Assembly (NCBI RefSeq): GCF_018614035.1
Contig: NZ_JAGGPA010000086.1
Span: 1-64,000 of the forward strand
Source: Streptomyces sp. ISL-96
GTDB taxonomy: Bacteria > Actinomycetota > Actinomycetes > Streptomycetales > Streptomycetaceae
Length of the DNA: 64,000 bases
Direction: 5' to 3'
In this document: positions 26,284-35,196 of the stretch, piece by piece
Layout of the letters: every line of letters begins with the position of its first letter
Position numbering within the stretch: position 1 is the first letter of the stretch
Notes under the pieces: model-generated
Told to the model about the DNA's origin: nothing
What the model saw: the letters and a program-made list of their open reading frames with translations, nothing else
The model's database searches: none
Position numbers and translations under genes: made by a program

Positions 26284-27999
26284 ATGTCTGAACCCCCAAC
26301 TTATTCAGCGCGCCCGGAACCCAGTCGGCCGATCCCCGCGCCCCCGACGCGGCCACGGAAGAGGCACGGCAGAACGTCGGCGCAGGAGTCTGCCCCGGAC
26401 TCCCGCTCGCGCTCCATATTGATGCGGCTCGCCGTCATCCCCGTGGCAGGTATGGCGGTGGTCTCGGCTGCCACCGTCGTATTCGTCCTGCTCTCTCAGG
26501 AGGGCACTGCCGACGCCACCACTTGGGGCGTTCTGGCTGCCGCCACGGTTCTCGGCTGCAGTTTCCTGGGCGGCGCCGTGGTCGCGTCCAATTCCGAGGC
26601 CCAGAGGCGGGCGCAGCGGTACGCGCGGCTGTACCGCACCGCTGCCGGCGGAGAGTTGCACCTGCAGGCCCTGCTGCGCCGGCTGAAAGACGGTGAGCGG
26701 CTCGAGCCGCCTCCGTTCCCTCATGAGGCGCCGGCTGAAGGCGATGCGCTCGGCCGTGTCGAGTACGCGATTCAGCTCGGCCAGTGGCAGGCCGGTGCGG
26801 CCCTCATACAGGCGGCCCGTCCTGCCGCGCACACCGCCGCGTCCACTGCCAAGCCTGCCAGGCCGACCCCGGAGGGAAACCGGGCGAAGGTCGAGGTCTT
26901 CGTCAACCTTGCGAGGCGGCTGCAGTCCCTCGTACACCGCCAGATCAAAGAGCTCGACGATCTCGAGCGTGAGGTCGAAGACCCCGAACTCCTCAAGCGC
27001 ATCTTCTTTGTGGACCACTTGGCCACTCGCACCCGCCGGCACGCGGAGAATGTCGCGGTGCTCGGCGGCACCGTCTCCCGTCGGCAGTGGACCCGCCCGG
27101 TGGCGCTGAATGAAGTGCTGCGTTCGGCCATCGCCGAGGTGGAGCAGTACTCCCGGGTAAAGCTTGTGCCGCCGATCGAGGGGACGCTGCAAGGCCACGC
27201 CGTCGCCGACGTCGTTCACTTGCTGGCCGAACTGATCGAGAACGCCACCGTGTTCTCCGACCCCCACACCCAGGTGCTGCTGCGCTCCCGAATCGTCACG
27301 GCCGGCCTGGCCGTAGAGGTTGAGGACCGCGGTCTGGGCATTCCCGTCGAGGACCAGGCCCGGCTCAATGAGCTCCTTGCCGACCCCGATCACATCGACG
27401 TCGGCAAGTTGCTCGCCGACGGCCGTATCGGTCTGTTCGTGGTTTCCGCGCTGGCCCGTCGGCACAGCATCCCGGTAACACTGCAAACCAACATTTACGG
27501 CGGAGTGCAGGCCGTCCTGGTGCTCCCGCACCGCCTGCTGGGTGAGGAGTCCGTCGCCGCGCCGCAGCAGGGGGCCGAGATGCCCCAGCACGCCCCCGCG
27601 GCGTCGGTACAGAACCCTGCCGCCCAGGGCCCGCCGGCAGCCCAGCCTGTGGCCGCTCAGCAAGTGACTTCACAGCCGCAGCCACAGCTACAGCCGCAGG
27701 CCGCCGCGTGGGGCCGGCCGCCCACACCGCCGCAGCACTACCGGGCTGCTGAGCCAGTGACACCGCGGGATGACCTTCACTCCCCGGATGCCGGTGCCAA
27801 CGATCGGCGGCCGCAACTGCCCAAGCGCCGGGCACAGGAAAACCTGGTGCCAGAGCTTCGGGACACGCCCAAAACTCGCACGACGGGGGACGAGCAGGAA
27901 GCGGAGCCCACTCCGGGACTACTGGGTGCCTTCCGGCAGGGCTGGGGCCTTGCCGACGACGCGTCCAGCGGTAGTCCCGCCGACAGCGACCGCTACTAA
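26284..27999 (+). CDS. cvnA: Conservon sensor kinase-like protein CvnA (second conservon)
   Basis: The 571-residue protein has two N-terminal hydrophobic helices (about 45-100), a helical segment with FFVDHLATRTRRHAENVAVLGG, a GHKL ATPase domain (LLAELIENATVFSDPHTQV, ADGRIGLFVVSALAR) and a long Pro/Gln-rich low-complexity tail. It is the first gene of a second cvnABCD operon, transcribed opposite to the first one. ATG 26284 follows GAGG by about six bases. Confidence 0.92.
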   Translation: MSEPPTYSARPEPSRPIPAPPTRPRKRHGRTSAQESAPDSRSRSILMRLAVIPVAGMAVVSAATVVFVLLSQEGTADATTWGVLAAATVLGCSFLGGAVVASNSEAQRRAQRYARLYRTAAGGELHLQALLRRLKDGERLEPPPFPHEAPAEGDALGRVEYAIQLGQWQAGAALIQAARPAAHTAASTAKPARPTPEGNRAKVEVFVNLARRLQSLVHRQIKELDDLEREVEDPELLKRIFFVDHLATRTRRHAENVAVLGGTVSRRQWTRPVALNEVLRSAIAEVEQYSRVKLVPPIEGTLQGHAVADVVHLLAELIENATVFSDPHTQVLLRSRIVTAGLAVEVEDRGLGIPVEDQARLNELLADPDHIDVGKLLADGRIGLFVVSALARRHSIPVTLQTNIYGGVQAVLVLPHRLLGEESVAAPQQGAEMPQHAPAASVQNPAAQGPPAAQPVAAQQVTSQPQPQLQPQAAAWGRPPTPPQHYRAAEPVTPRDDLHSPDAGANDRRPQLPKRRAQENLVPELRDTPKTRTTGDEQEAEPTPGLLGAFRQGWGLADDASSGSPADSDRY

Positions 28000-28022
28000 C
28001 CCCGAGGAAAGAGAACGCCACC

Positions 28023-28478
28023 GTGAGCGATATCCGTACTGGCCACGCCGACCGTCTTGACTGGCTTCTGCAGAACCTGTTGGTGAAGGTGCCGGGGACC
28101 CGGCACGCACTGCTGCTGTCCTCCGACGGCCTGAAAAGGGCCGTCGCTTCAACGACGGCCGAACACGGCGTGGGTCTCGACGACAACGCGGCAGACCGCC
28201 TGGCCGCTCTGGCATCAGGGCTCAGCTCCCTCGGACGCGGAGTCGGCCAGCATTTCGCCGACGGCGGCGAGGTGCGCCAGGTGGTGGTGGAGCTGACTAC
28301 CGCATTGCTCTTCGTGTCCTCGGCCGGCAGCGGCGCCGTGCTCGCCGTGCTCGCCGGGCCGAAAACCGACCCCGGCACGCTCGGCTACGAGATGGGCATG
28401 CTCGTGAAGTCCGTTCGCCCGTTCCTCTCCACGCCTGCCCGTCAGCCTATGGGTGCACCGGTCGAGGGCAGGCTTTGA
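28023..28478 (+). CDS. cvnB: Conservon roadblock/LC7 protein CvnB (second conservon)
   Basis: The 151-residue roadblock protein (LDWLLQNLLVKVPGTRHALLLSSDGL) has the usual CvnB length and pattern. It starts with GTG 28023, 23 bases after cvnA, and its TGA overlaps the next start as TTGA. It probably scaffolds CvnA, CvnC and the GTPase. Confidence 0.92.
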   Translation: MSDIRTGHADRLDWLLQNLLVKVPGTRHALLLSSDGLKRAVASTTAEHGVGLDDNAADRLAALASGLSSLGRGVGQHFADGGEVRQVVVELTTALLFVSSAGSGAVLAVLAGPKTDPGTLGYEMGMLVKSVRPFLSTPARQPMGAPVEGRL

Positions 28479-28858
28479 GGATGACGGACGAGCCAGACGC
28501 GCTCTGGGTCGACGATGAGGCCGGGCATCTGGTCCGGCCCTACACCGTTGTCGAGGGGCGCACCCGCCCCTCAACGCATTTTGATCTTTTGACGCTGGTA
28601 CTCGCGACCGGCGCGCGGCCGCAGACCTATCTGGGGCCCGAACACGAGCAGGCCCTGGACCTGTGCGGCGGTCCCATTTCGGTGGCCGAGGTGGCCGCTC
28701 ACATGAAGCTGCCGGCCGTCGTCACCAAAGTACTTCTCGCCGACCTCGTGCAGCACGAGGCGCTCACCACACGGGCGCCTCGTGCCATCGAGTCGGCGGC
28801 CCTGACCGATCGAGAGACACTGGAGGCGGTGCTGCGTGGCCTACGAAAGCGGCTCTGA
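28475..28858 (+). CDS. cvnC: Conservon DUF742 protein CvnC (second conservon)
   Basis: The 127-residue DUF742 protein (LCGGPISVAEVAAHMKLPAVV) ends in the family-typical LEAVLRGLRKRL. Two starts are possible. TTG 28475 overlaps the cvnB stop and has GAGGGCAGG upstream, and ATG 28481 sits directly on a GAGG. I prefer TTG because of the coupling. Confidence 0.9.
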   Translation: MRMTDEPDALWVDDEAGHLVRPYTVVEGRTRPSTHFDLLTLVLATGARPQTYLGPEHEQALDLCGGPISVAEVAAHMKLPAVVTKVLLADLVQHEALTTRAPRAIESAALTDRETLEAVLRGLRKRL

Positions 28859-29438
28859 CCCCTTTCCCACCGCCCTGAAGATCCTCATAGCAGGGGGCTT
28901 CGGGGTCGGCAAGACCACCTTCGTCGGAGCGGTGAGCGAGATCGAGCCGCTGAGCACCGAGGAGCGGCTGACCCAGGCCAGCGCGGGCACGGACAGCTTG
29001 GTCGGCGTCGAGGAGAAGTCGACCACGACCGTGGCCATGGACTTCGGCCGCATCACGCTCGACAAGGACCACGTCCTCTATCTGTTCGGCACGCCCGGGC
29101 AGGAGAGGTTCTGGTTCATGTGGGACGAACTTTCCGAGGGCGCGCTCGGAGCGGTGGTCCTCACCGACACCCGCAGGCTTGAGGACTGCTTCGGCGCCGT
29201 CGACTTCTTTGAGCGGCGCGGCATCGCGTTCACAGTCGCCGTCAATGAATTCGACGGTGCCTACCACTACACACCTGATGAAGTCCGCGCGGCTATCGAC
29301 CTCAAGCCCCATGTGCCCGTCGTGATGTGTGATGCGCGCCAGTGTGCCTCAGCGACCAGCGTGCTGATCGCACTCGTACAGCACATCCTCACCTCCGCTC
29401 CCGGGACGCCGGTGGCAGAGCCCAACCTGCTGCACTGA
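28836..29438 (+). CDS. cvnD: Conservon GTPase CvnD (second conservon)
   Basis: The 200-residue GTPase has P-loop GGFGVGKTTF and GTPGQERF motifs, about as long as CvnD of the first conservon but without the SPSPSP tail. GTG 28836 lies inside the last 23 bases of cvnC. It is the presumed output switch of the complex. Confidence 0.92.
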   Translation: MAYESGSDPFPTALKILIAGGFGVGKTTFVGAVSEIEPLSTEERLTQASAGTDSLVGVEEKSTTTVAMDFGRITLDKDHVLYLFGTPGQERFWFMWDELSEGALGAVVLTDTRRLEDCFGAVDFFERRGIAFTVAVNEFDGAYHYTPDEVRAAIDLKPHVPVVMCDARQCASATSVLIALVQHILTSAPGTPVAEPNLLH

Positions 29439-29481
29439 ACCTCGCTCAACACAACCGCCCCCCTCAGTCGAACGGAGCACC

Positions 29482-30081
29482 ATGTCCCCCTCTGAAGCCG
29501 ATGACCTCTCACCTGACCCGACCGGCCATCTGCGCCTGAACGCCGACGACCGCGAGGCACCGGCCCGGATCGCCCGTCTGCGCGAGCTCGGCCTGCGAGG
29601 GGACAGCCCCGTCCCGGAGTTCGACCATTTCGCCCGGGATCTGGCCCATAAGCTGGGTGCGCGCTATGCGATGGTCAACTTCATCGACGAGCACCGCCAA
29701 TTCTTCGCCGGCCTCTACACCCCTGATACCGACCGCACGGTTGAGCTGGCGCCACAGCAGCAGCAGGGCCAGGTCGGCCGGGAGATGGCTCTGGATTACG
29801 GCTTCTGCCCGCACGTCGTTCTGCGGCGCAAGGCATTCCCCCTCGAGGACGTGTTCGACTATCCGAGGTTCGCGGGGAATCCGGTCGTGAACGAGCTGGG
29901 CATCCGCACGTATCTGGGTACACCGCTCATCGACCCCATCACGGACATGCCGCTCGGGACGATCTGCGTGGTGGACACGGAAGCCCGGCAGTGGGGGTCG
30001 CGGGGCGTCGAGACCATCAAATTCATGGCGCAGCAACTGGTCGACCGCATTCACAGCACGGAGGCCCGCAACCGGCCCTGA
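29482..30081 (+). CDS. GAF domain protein, fifth gene of the second conservon
   Basis: The 199-residue protein is dominated by one GAF domain. It has YAMVNFIDEHRQFFAGL, then a conserved YGFCPHVVLRRKAF region with a Cys-His pair, and GTPLIDPITDMPLGTICVVDT. Such free-standing GAF proteins bind small ligands, heme or nucleotides. It starts at ATG 29482, 43 bases after the GTPase, in the operon slot held by a P450 in the first conservon. A conservon-linked sensing role is an inference. Confidence 0.85.
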   Translation: MSPSEADDLSPDPTGHLRLNADDREAPARIARLRELGLRGDSPVPEFDHFARDLAHKLGARYAMVNFIDEHRQFFAGLYTPDTDRTVELAPQQQQGQVGREMALDYGFCPHVVLRRKAFPLEDVFDYPRFAGNPVVNELGIRTYLGTPLIDPITDMPLGTICVVDTEARQWGSRGVETIKFMAQQLVDRIHSTEARNRP

Positions 30082-30129
30082 ACGAAAGGGCGGTAGCCGC
30101 GCTCTGCGGGAGGGGTCTGAACCAGATGC

Positions 30130-30171
30130 GGGAGTCACGGGCACGGCAGTGTGTCCGTGACTCCCTTCTGT
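30130..30171. terminator. Bidirectional terminator
   Basis: GGGAGTCACGG (30130-30140) pairs with CCGTGACTCCC (30155-30165); the stem extends to 15 bp with one mismatch. It is followed by TTCTGTTTC. It separates the conservon operon from the convergent acyl-CoA dehydrogenase. Confidence 0.82.
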
Positions 30172-30172
30172 T

Positions 30173-31411
30173 TCACACCGCGTGGCCGGCTGTCGCCAGC
30201 TGCTCCTGATCGCGGTGCTCCGGGGGCGCGGCCCGCACCAGGTGAGCCAGGCGCTCGGACCACTGGCCCTTGGCCGTTCCGAGCGCCACTTCGCCCAAGC
30301 GCAGCAGCTGTACGTCGGAGGTGCCGGCGGGCGCGTAGATGTGCTGCGCGTCCCGCAGGAAACGCTCGACGGGGCGGTCGGTGAAGAGGCCCGCAGCGGC
30401 GTGGATGTTCATCGCGTCGCGGGCCGAATCGACTGCGGACTCGTAGTTGAGGTATTTCGCGTTCATGAGTTCCGCGTCGCACGGCAGTCCCTGGTCAAGC
30501 AGGTGCACGGCGTGGTAGGCGGCCAGCCGCGCGGTCATGAGCCGGTGATGTATCAGGCCCAGCTTCATCTTGACGTTGTTGAGCTCGCCGAGCGGTGCGC
30601 CGTACCGCTCGCGCTCAAGGCAGAAGGCTCGGGTCTCGTCGTACACGGCCTGGTGAATGCCCAGACTGACCGCGGCGAGGTTGGCTCTGCCGTACAGGAT
30701 CGAGGAACTGTAGGCCACGGCGAGGCCCTGGCCCTCCTCACCGAGCCGGTTCGCCGCTGGCACCCAGCAGTTGTCGAACTGGAGCTCGCCGAAGGAAAAT
30801 CCGTGCAGCCCCATGGCGGGCGTCTGCTTGGCCAGCGAGAAGCCGGGGCGGTCGGCCTCGACGAGGAAGGCCGACAGTCCCTTGGATCCGGGGCCGGTGC
30901 GGACGACGACGCCGTGCAGGTCGCCCACGTGGCTGTTGCCCACGAAGACTTTTCTGCCATTGAGGAGGTAACCGTCGCCGTCACGGACGGCGGTGGACTG
31001 CATGCCGAGGACGTGACCGCCCGACTGCGGCTCGGTGACCGCGATGGTCGGCAGCACATCGCCGGCGGCGATGGGCGGCAGCCAGGTCCGCTTCTGAACG
31101 TCGTTACCGAAGTGGACGATCTTCGCGACGCCCAACTGGCTGGCTTGGACCATCGCTCCCATCGCTCCGCTGACACGGGCGAGTTCCTCGATGATGATGG
31201 TCTTGGCCAGGTGCCCGGCGCCCATCCCGCCGTAGGCGCGGTCGATGGTCGCGCCGATCCAGCCCTGGCGGGCGATCAGGCGGGACAGTTGGTGCGCTGT
31301 GGTGCGCGAGGCCTCCATCTCGGCTATCCGGGGCCGCACTTCGCGCTCGGCGAAGTCGCGCACTTGCCTTCGCAGATCTTCGTGGGACTCGTTGGCGAAA
31401 TAACGTTCCAC
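30173..31411 (-). CDS. Acyl-CoA dehydrogenase family flavoprotein, atypical catalytic site
   Basis: The 412-residue protein spans the whole acyl-CoA dehydrogenase fold: an N-terminal helical domain, the FAD/substrate-contact motif VTEPQSGGH, a beta domain and a C-terminal helical bundle (GLFTDRPVERFLRDAQHIYAPAGTSD, in parts). Ordinary members carry a catalytic Glu in IYEGTSE; here that segment reads IYAPAGTSD, so the base is not at the usual place. It may act on an unusual carrier-bound substrate or have a different chemistry. It is a single gene; ATG 31411. The strong AT-rich region upstream is likely its promoter. Confidence 0.85.
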   Translation of the reverse strand: MERYFANESHEDLRRQVRDFAEREVRPRIAEMEASRTTAHQLSRLIARQGWIGATIDRAYGGMGAGHLAKTIIIEELARVSGAMGAMVQASQLGVAKIVHFGNDVQKRTWLPPIAAGDVLPTIAVTEPQSGGHVLGMQSTAVRDGDGYLLNGRKVFVGNSHVGDLHGVVVRTGPGSKGLSAFLVEADRPGFSLAKQTPAMGLHGFSFGELQFDNCWVPAANRLGEEGQGLAVAYSSSILYGRANLAAVSLGIHQAVYDETRAFCLERERYGAPLGELNNVKMKLGLIHHRLMTARLAAYHAVHLLDQGLPCDAELMNAKYLNYESAVDSARDAMNIHAAAGLFTDRPVERFLRDAQHIYAPAGTSDVQLLRLGEVALGTAKGQWSERLAHLVRAAPPEHRDQEQLATAGHAV

Positions 31412-32148
31412 GACAAGCCTTCCTCCGTGCTTCCCCCGAGTCCAGAGGGGACACGGAGGTCGTACGTCGGGCAGTGGTTCCCCGTCCCAGGCTGGCCGAC
31501 GGTAATATGATCTACAACTCGACCCTTCGCAGCCAAGATCGTTTACTGTCTTTGGCTAAAATACTACGCGTTGTAGTTTGAGCCAAACTGTGCGATGCGG
31601 AAGGCGTCTTGCTCACATGCTGATACGCGCCGTGCTCAAGCTGCGTGCGCGAAAGCACAGTTGATCCGCCTCGCCACTGGTCTGCCCACCAGGCACATGC
31701 CCGGGCGGGCAGGGACTCGCGCAGCGCTGGAAACCGGCCACCGAGGCCGGTTTCGCCGGACGCCCATGTTTGACAGCGGCACCCGTCGTATTTCGGCCGC
31801 GACTGAACCGGTTCTCACGACCATGCGCCGCACGCGCGCGATGAGGCGGGCGGGGTCTGTTCCCGGTACGCGACTCTGGCCCCGGATGCTGGACGCCGGT
31901 GGCGCCCACCGCCAGCCGGCCTCGGACACGACTGTCCCGCCGACCTCCTCTGTCATCGGCCGCCCCCGCCGTTCCGGGGTCTCGGTTACGAGTGGCGTTG
32001 ACAAGCCGATCCAGTGAGCTGATGATGTAATCAGTTATGTGGAGACAATCAGAAGCAATGCCTTCGTGTCTCGCATTCGATCCGGCTCGTTTGGGCCCCT
32101 GCACATCGCCGGCCGACAGGTGGGCGTCCGACGTCGAGGAGAGGCGCC
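31412..32148. other. Divergent intergenic region with AT-rich inverted repeats
   Basis: About 740 bases with no gene I can support; several Arg-rich open frames look like chance. Around 31505-31590 the sequence is unusually AT-rich and contains ACTACGCGTTGTAGT (5-bp arms) and AGCCAA...TTGGCT at 31531-31557, possible operators for the leftward dehydrogenase. TTGACA at 31998-32003 could be the -35 box for the rightward genes; the -10 is unclear. Confidence 0.4.
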
Positions 32149-32757
32149 ATGAGTGAGAAAGACCTGCATGCGAAGTTCCAGAAGCTGCCCGAGGCCGTCC
32201 GCGAGAAGGTCGACTCGGCGCTGGCGGACGCGAAGATCGCGCTCAAGCTCCGCGTAGCCGAGGTGCTGGCCGACAAGGAGGAGATGGCCGAGCACGCCGT
32301 CACGTCCGCCGGTCGCGTCGGGGCGAAGAGCGGCGAGGTGTCCGAGCTGACGGCCATCCTGCCGCTGAAGCCGAATGGCGCCGCGCGGCTGCGGAAGTTC
32401 TTCAAGCTGGTCGGTGGGAACCTGGCGGGCGCCGGGCAGGTCGGCACGCTGCACAACATGCGCTTCGTGTTCCTCGACAACGACACCAAGCTGCTGTTCG
32501 CGACCGCCTTCGACGGCGAGTGGGACCCCTACATCGACGACTTCGCCACCAAGATCCCCGAGTTCATGGACTACCTGTTCAGCAACGTCGAGGGCTGGCC
32601 CGGCATCACGTCGCCCGACGTGAAGGACTTCATCGTGAAGTACCAGGTCCCGGCGGAGGCGTGGTTCGTCTCGCACCCCAACCTCACCGTCGCGGAGGCC
32701 CACCGGCTCAAGCGGCAGGACGCCGCGCTGCAGAACTTCCTGACCGAACTCAACTGA
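32149..32757 (+). CDS. Conserved hypothetical protein upstream of DyP peroxidase
   Basis: The 202-residue soluble protein has no signal peptide. It opens with a charged helical stretch (LHAKFQKLPEAVREKVDSAL) and continues with a region rich in aromatic residues (NMRFVFLDNDTKLLF, FDGEWDPYIDDF). I do not recognise a named family. It lies 11 bases upstream of the DyP peroxidase and the gutted catalase-like gene, so it is probably part of a heme-peroxidase operon. ATG 32149 follows GAGGAG. Confidence 0.75.
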   Translation: MSEKDLHAKFQKLPEAVREKVDSALADAKIALKLRVAEVLADKEEMAEHAVTSAGRVGAKSGEVSELTAILPLKPNGAARLRKFFKLVGGNLAGAGQVGTLHNMRFVFLDNDTKLLFATAFDGEWDPYIDDFATKIPEFMDYLFSNVEGWPGITSPDVKDFIVKYQVPAEAWFVSHPNLTVAEAHRLKRQDAALQNFLTELN

Positions 32758-32768
32758 GGCAGCGCACC

Positions 32769-34094
32769 ATGCCCTCACCTTTCCGGCGCCTGCGCCGGCC
32801 CCCCACCCTGGATCTCGACGACATCCAGGCGACCTTGCTGCGTGCCCGGCCCGAACCCTACTTCGGCACCCACGCGATCCTGGAGATCACCGAACCGGCC
32901 GCCGGCAGGGAACTGCTGCGCCGACTGGCCCCACGGGTGACCTCCGCGGCCCGCTGGGACGAACCCCAGCCGTCCTGGCTGGCCCTCGCCCTCAGTTACC
33001 AGGGACTGGTGGCGCTGGGCGTACCGGAGGAGTCGCTGGCCTCCTTCCCGGCCAACTTCCGTGCCGGAATGGCCGCCCGCGCCGAGCGCCTGCGCGACAC
33101 CGGCCCGAACGCACCCCAGCACTGGGAGTTCCCCTTCGGGACCCCGCGCGTGCACGTCGCCGTCAGCGTCTACGCCGAGAACGAGAACGACTGGCGCGCC
33201 GAGGTCGCGGCGTACGAGAAGGAACTGGGCGACGTGCCCGGCGTACGGCTGCTGTCGCACCAGGACTTCGCGGCCGACGGGTTCAACGTGTTCGGCTACC
33301 GGGACGGGTTCAGCCAGCCGGTGGTCGAGGGCAGCGGCGCCGAACCGCTGCCGGGCGACGGCAGGCCGATCAAGGCCGGTGAGTTCGTGCTGGGCTACGC
33401 GAGCGAGACCGGTCTTCCGCTGCCCGTGCCGGCCCCCGACGCCCTCGGCCGCAACGGAACGTACGTCGTCTTCCGCAAGTACCACTCCCACGTCGCCGCG
33501 TTCAACAAGTTCCTGCACGACAACGCCCGAACCGAGGAGGAACGCGAGCTGCTGGCGGCCAAGCTCGTCGGTCGCTGGCGCAGCGGCGCACCGCTGGCGC
33601 TGGCCCCGGAGCGTGACGATACGGCGCTCGGCGAGGACCCGAACCGGATCAACGACTTCGACTACGCCGCCGACCCCCGCGGACTGTGCACCCCCCTGGG
33701 CTCGCACATCCGCCGGATGAACCCGCGCGACACGAAGCTGACGGTCCTCACCGACGTCAACATCCGCCGCAGCACCTCCTACGGTCACCCGCTGCCCGCA
33801 GACCGGCTCAAGGACGACGGCCGGCAGCGCGGTCTGGACTTCATCGCCCTCGGGTCCCGCGCCATCGACAACGTCGAGTTCTTGCAGAGCGAGTGGGTCA
33901 ACTCCGGCAATTTCATGGGTCTGGGCAAGGAGAAGGACCCGATGATCTCGCTGCAGGACAAGGGCGCGTACTTCACGGTGCCCGGGACGCCGCCCCGGCG
34001 GGTGCAGGGCATCCAGTCCTTCAACACCCTGCTCGGCGGCGAGTACTTCTTCATGCCGAGCCTCTCCGCCATCCGCTGGCTCGGCAGCAACTGA
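32769..34094 (+). CDS. DyP-type heme peroxidase
   Basis: The 441-residue protein contains the distal-side GXXDG motif (GYRDGFSQP) and the proximal heme-His segment LGSHIRRMNPR typical of DyP peroxidases. It has no Tat signal and is likely cytoplasmic. The family oxidises dyes, phenols or chlorite-like substrates with peroxide; which one here is unknown. It follows the hypothetical gene by 11 bases and precedes the damaged catalase-like gene by 24 bases. Confidence 0.93.
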   Translation: MPSPFRRLRRPPTLDLDDIQATLLRARPEPYFGTHAILEITEPAAGRELLRRLAPRVTSAARWDEPQPSWLALALSYQGLVALGVPEESLASFPANFRAGMAARAERLRDTGPNAPQHWEFPFGTPRVHVAVSVYAENENDWRAEVAAYEKELGDVPGVRLLSHQDFAADGFNVFGYRDGFSQPVVEGSGAEPLPGDGRPIKAGEFVLGYASETGLPLPVPAPDALGRNGTYVVFRKYHSHVAAFNKFLHDNARTEEERELLAAKLVGRWRSGAPLALAPERDDTALGEDPNRINDFDYAADPRGLCTPLGSHIRRMNPRDTKLTVLTDVNIRRSTSYGHPLPADRLKDDGRQRGLDFIALGSRAIDNVEFLQSEWVNSGNFMGLGKEKDPMISLQDKGAYFTVPGTPPRRVQGIQSFNTLLGGEYFFMPSLSAIRWLGSN

Positions 34095-34118
34095 CCGCCA
34101 TCCCCCGCGGAGGTCCAC

Positions 34119-34758
34119 ATGACCGCATCCCGTTCCTACGTCCGCTACCGGCCCGACCTCGAACAGCCCTTTCCCAACGAGGATGAACTCGTCCGCCAGG
34201 TCATCGAGGCCATGGGCAAGGCCAACCAGCAGTGGAGCGGGGTCCAGGGCAGCGCCCCAGGTCGCGTTCCACTCCATGGCCGCGATGCGCTACGGCGACC
34301 ACGTCGCCAAGTTCTCGGCCGCCCCCCGCTCCGCCAACGTGAAGGCCCTCACCGGTCGGCCCGTGGAGAAAAAGGCGGGCGAGTCGGCCCTGCGTGACTT
34401 CGTCGTCGACTTCTTCGCCCACAACAGCGCCGAGTACGAGCTGCGGGCCCAGCTGTGCACGGACATCGACCGCATGCCCGTAGAAGACGCGTCGGTCCTG
34501 TGGCCCGAAGAACTGTCACCCCACGAAGTCGTGGCCGTGCTGCACCTGCCCGCCCAGGACGCCTACAGCGACGCCCGCCGCCGCTACGCCGACGACGTAC
34601 TCTCCTTCAGCCCGTGGCACGCCCTGGAGGCCCACCGCCCGCTGGGCTCCATCATGCGCTCCCGCCGCGCCGCCTATCCCAGCTCCAGCGAGTTCCGCCA
34701 CCGCTTCAACGGAGTCGAGCCCCACGAGCCGTCCGACATCAAGGAGCTCCCCGCCTGA
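34119..34758 (+). pseudogene. Catalase-family gene with internal deletion and frameshift
   Basis: The 5' part (YVRYRPDLEQPFPNEDEL to GVQGSAP, 47 codons from ATG 34119) matches the start of catalase-like proteins. After about 34255 the match jumps to the C-terminal third in another frame (AFHSMAAMRYGDHVAKFSAAP...FSPWHALEAHRPLGS). Family members of this type have roughly 150 residues between these parts, including the heme pocket. So the gene lost its middle and its frame. An antibiotic-sized new protein is unlikely. It sits behind a good AGGTCC-rich ribosome site region but should be inactive. Confidence 0.8.
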
Positions 34759-34773
34759 ACCCGGGAACAGCCC

Positions 34774-34808
34774 AAGGCCACCCCGCCTCATTTCGGCGGG
34801 GTGGCCTT
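34774..34808. terminator. Perfect 14-bp hairpin, bidirectional terminator
   Basis: AAGGCCACCCCGCC (34774-34787) pairs perfectly with GGCGGGGTGGCCTT (34795-34808), followed by CTTCTTGG. It separates the convergent peroxidase operon and the DoxX gene. Confidence 0.85.
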
Positions 34809-34842
34809 CTTGGTACCGGCGGGGCCGTGTGCGGCCCCAGGA

Positions 34843-35196
34843 TCAAGTGGCCGCCGACACAGCGGCGTACGCCGACGCCACCAGGGCCAGTACGGCGGCA
34901 GGCAGGGCCCGTACCGGCGGATCGCTGTGGCGCAGGTGCACCACAGCGGCCCCGGCCATCAGCAGCGCCAGCCCGATCGCGGCGGCCACACCGAGGGCGG
35001 GTGCGGCGGCCAGGCCCGCCACCAGACCGGCGACTCCAGCCACCTCCAGGGCGCCGACGACGCGGTAGAGACCCGGCGACATGCCGAGGTGGGCCGCCGC
35101 CTGGCACATGACCGGTACGGCGGCGATCTTCGCCACTCCCAGCGGAAGGAAGATCAGAGCGAGTACGACGGCGGTGGTGATCTGTGCCGTTCTCAT
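34843..35196 (-). CDS. DoxX-like small membrane protein
   Basis: The 117-residue protein has four hydrophobic helices and the DoxX pattern (ITTAVVLALIFLPLGVAKI at the N-terminus). Its ATG overlaps the stop of the acetoacetyl-CoA synthetase gene as ATGA, making it the last gene of the TetR-linked operon. Its role is not known. Confidence 0.8.
   Translation of the reverse strand: MRTAQITTAVVLALIFLPLGVAKIAAVPVMCQAAAHLGMSPGLYRVVGALEVAGVAGLVAGLAAAPALGVAAAIGLALLMAGAAVVHLRHSDPPVRALPAAVLALVASAYAAVSAAT

Noticed and set aside
31560-31590. CGTTGTAG near 31569 as another panD-like copy
   Set aside because: Only about eight bases match and neither CCCTTGACC nor TTCAAGTCC follows.
31595-32104. Arg-rich open frames in the gap before the peroxidase operon
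   Set aside because: They overlap on both strands, have no ribosome site or family, and look like chance frames.
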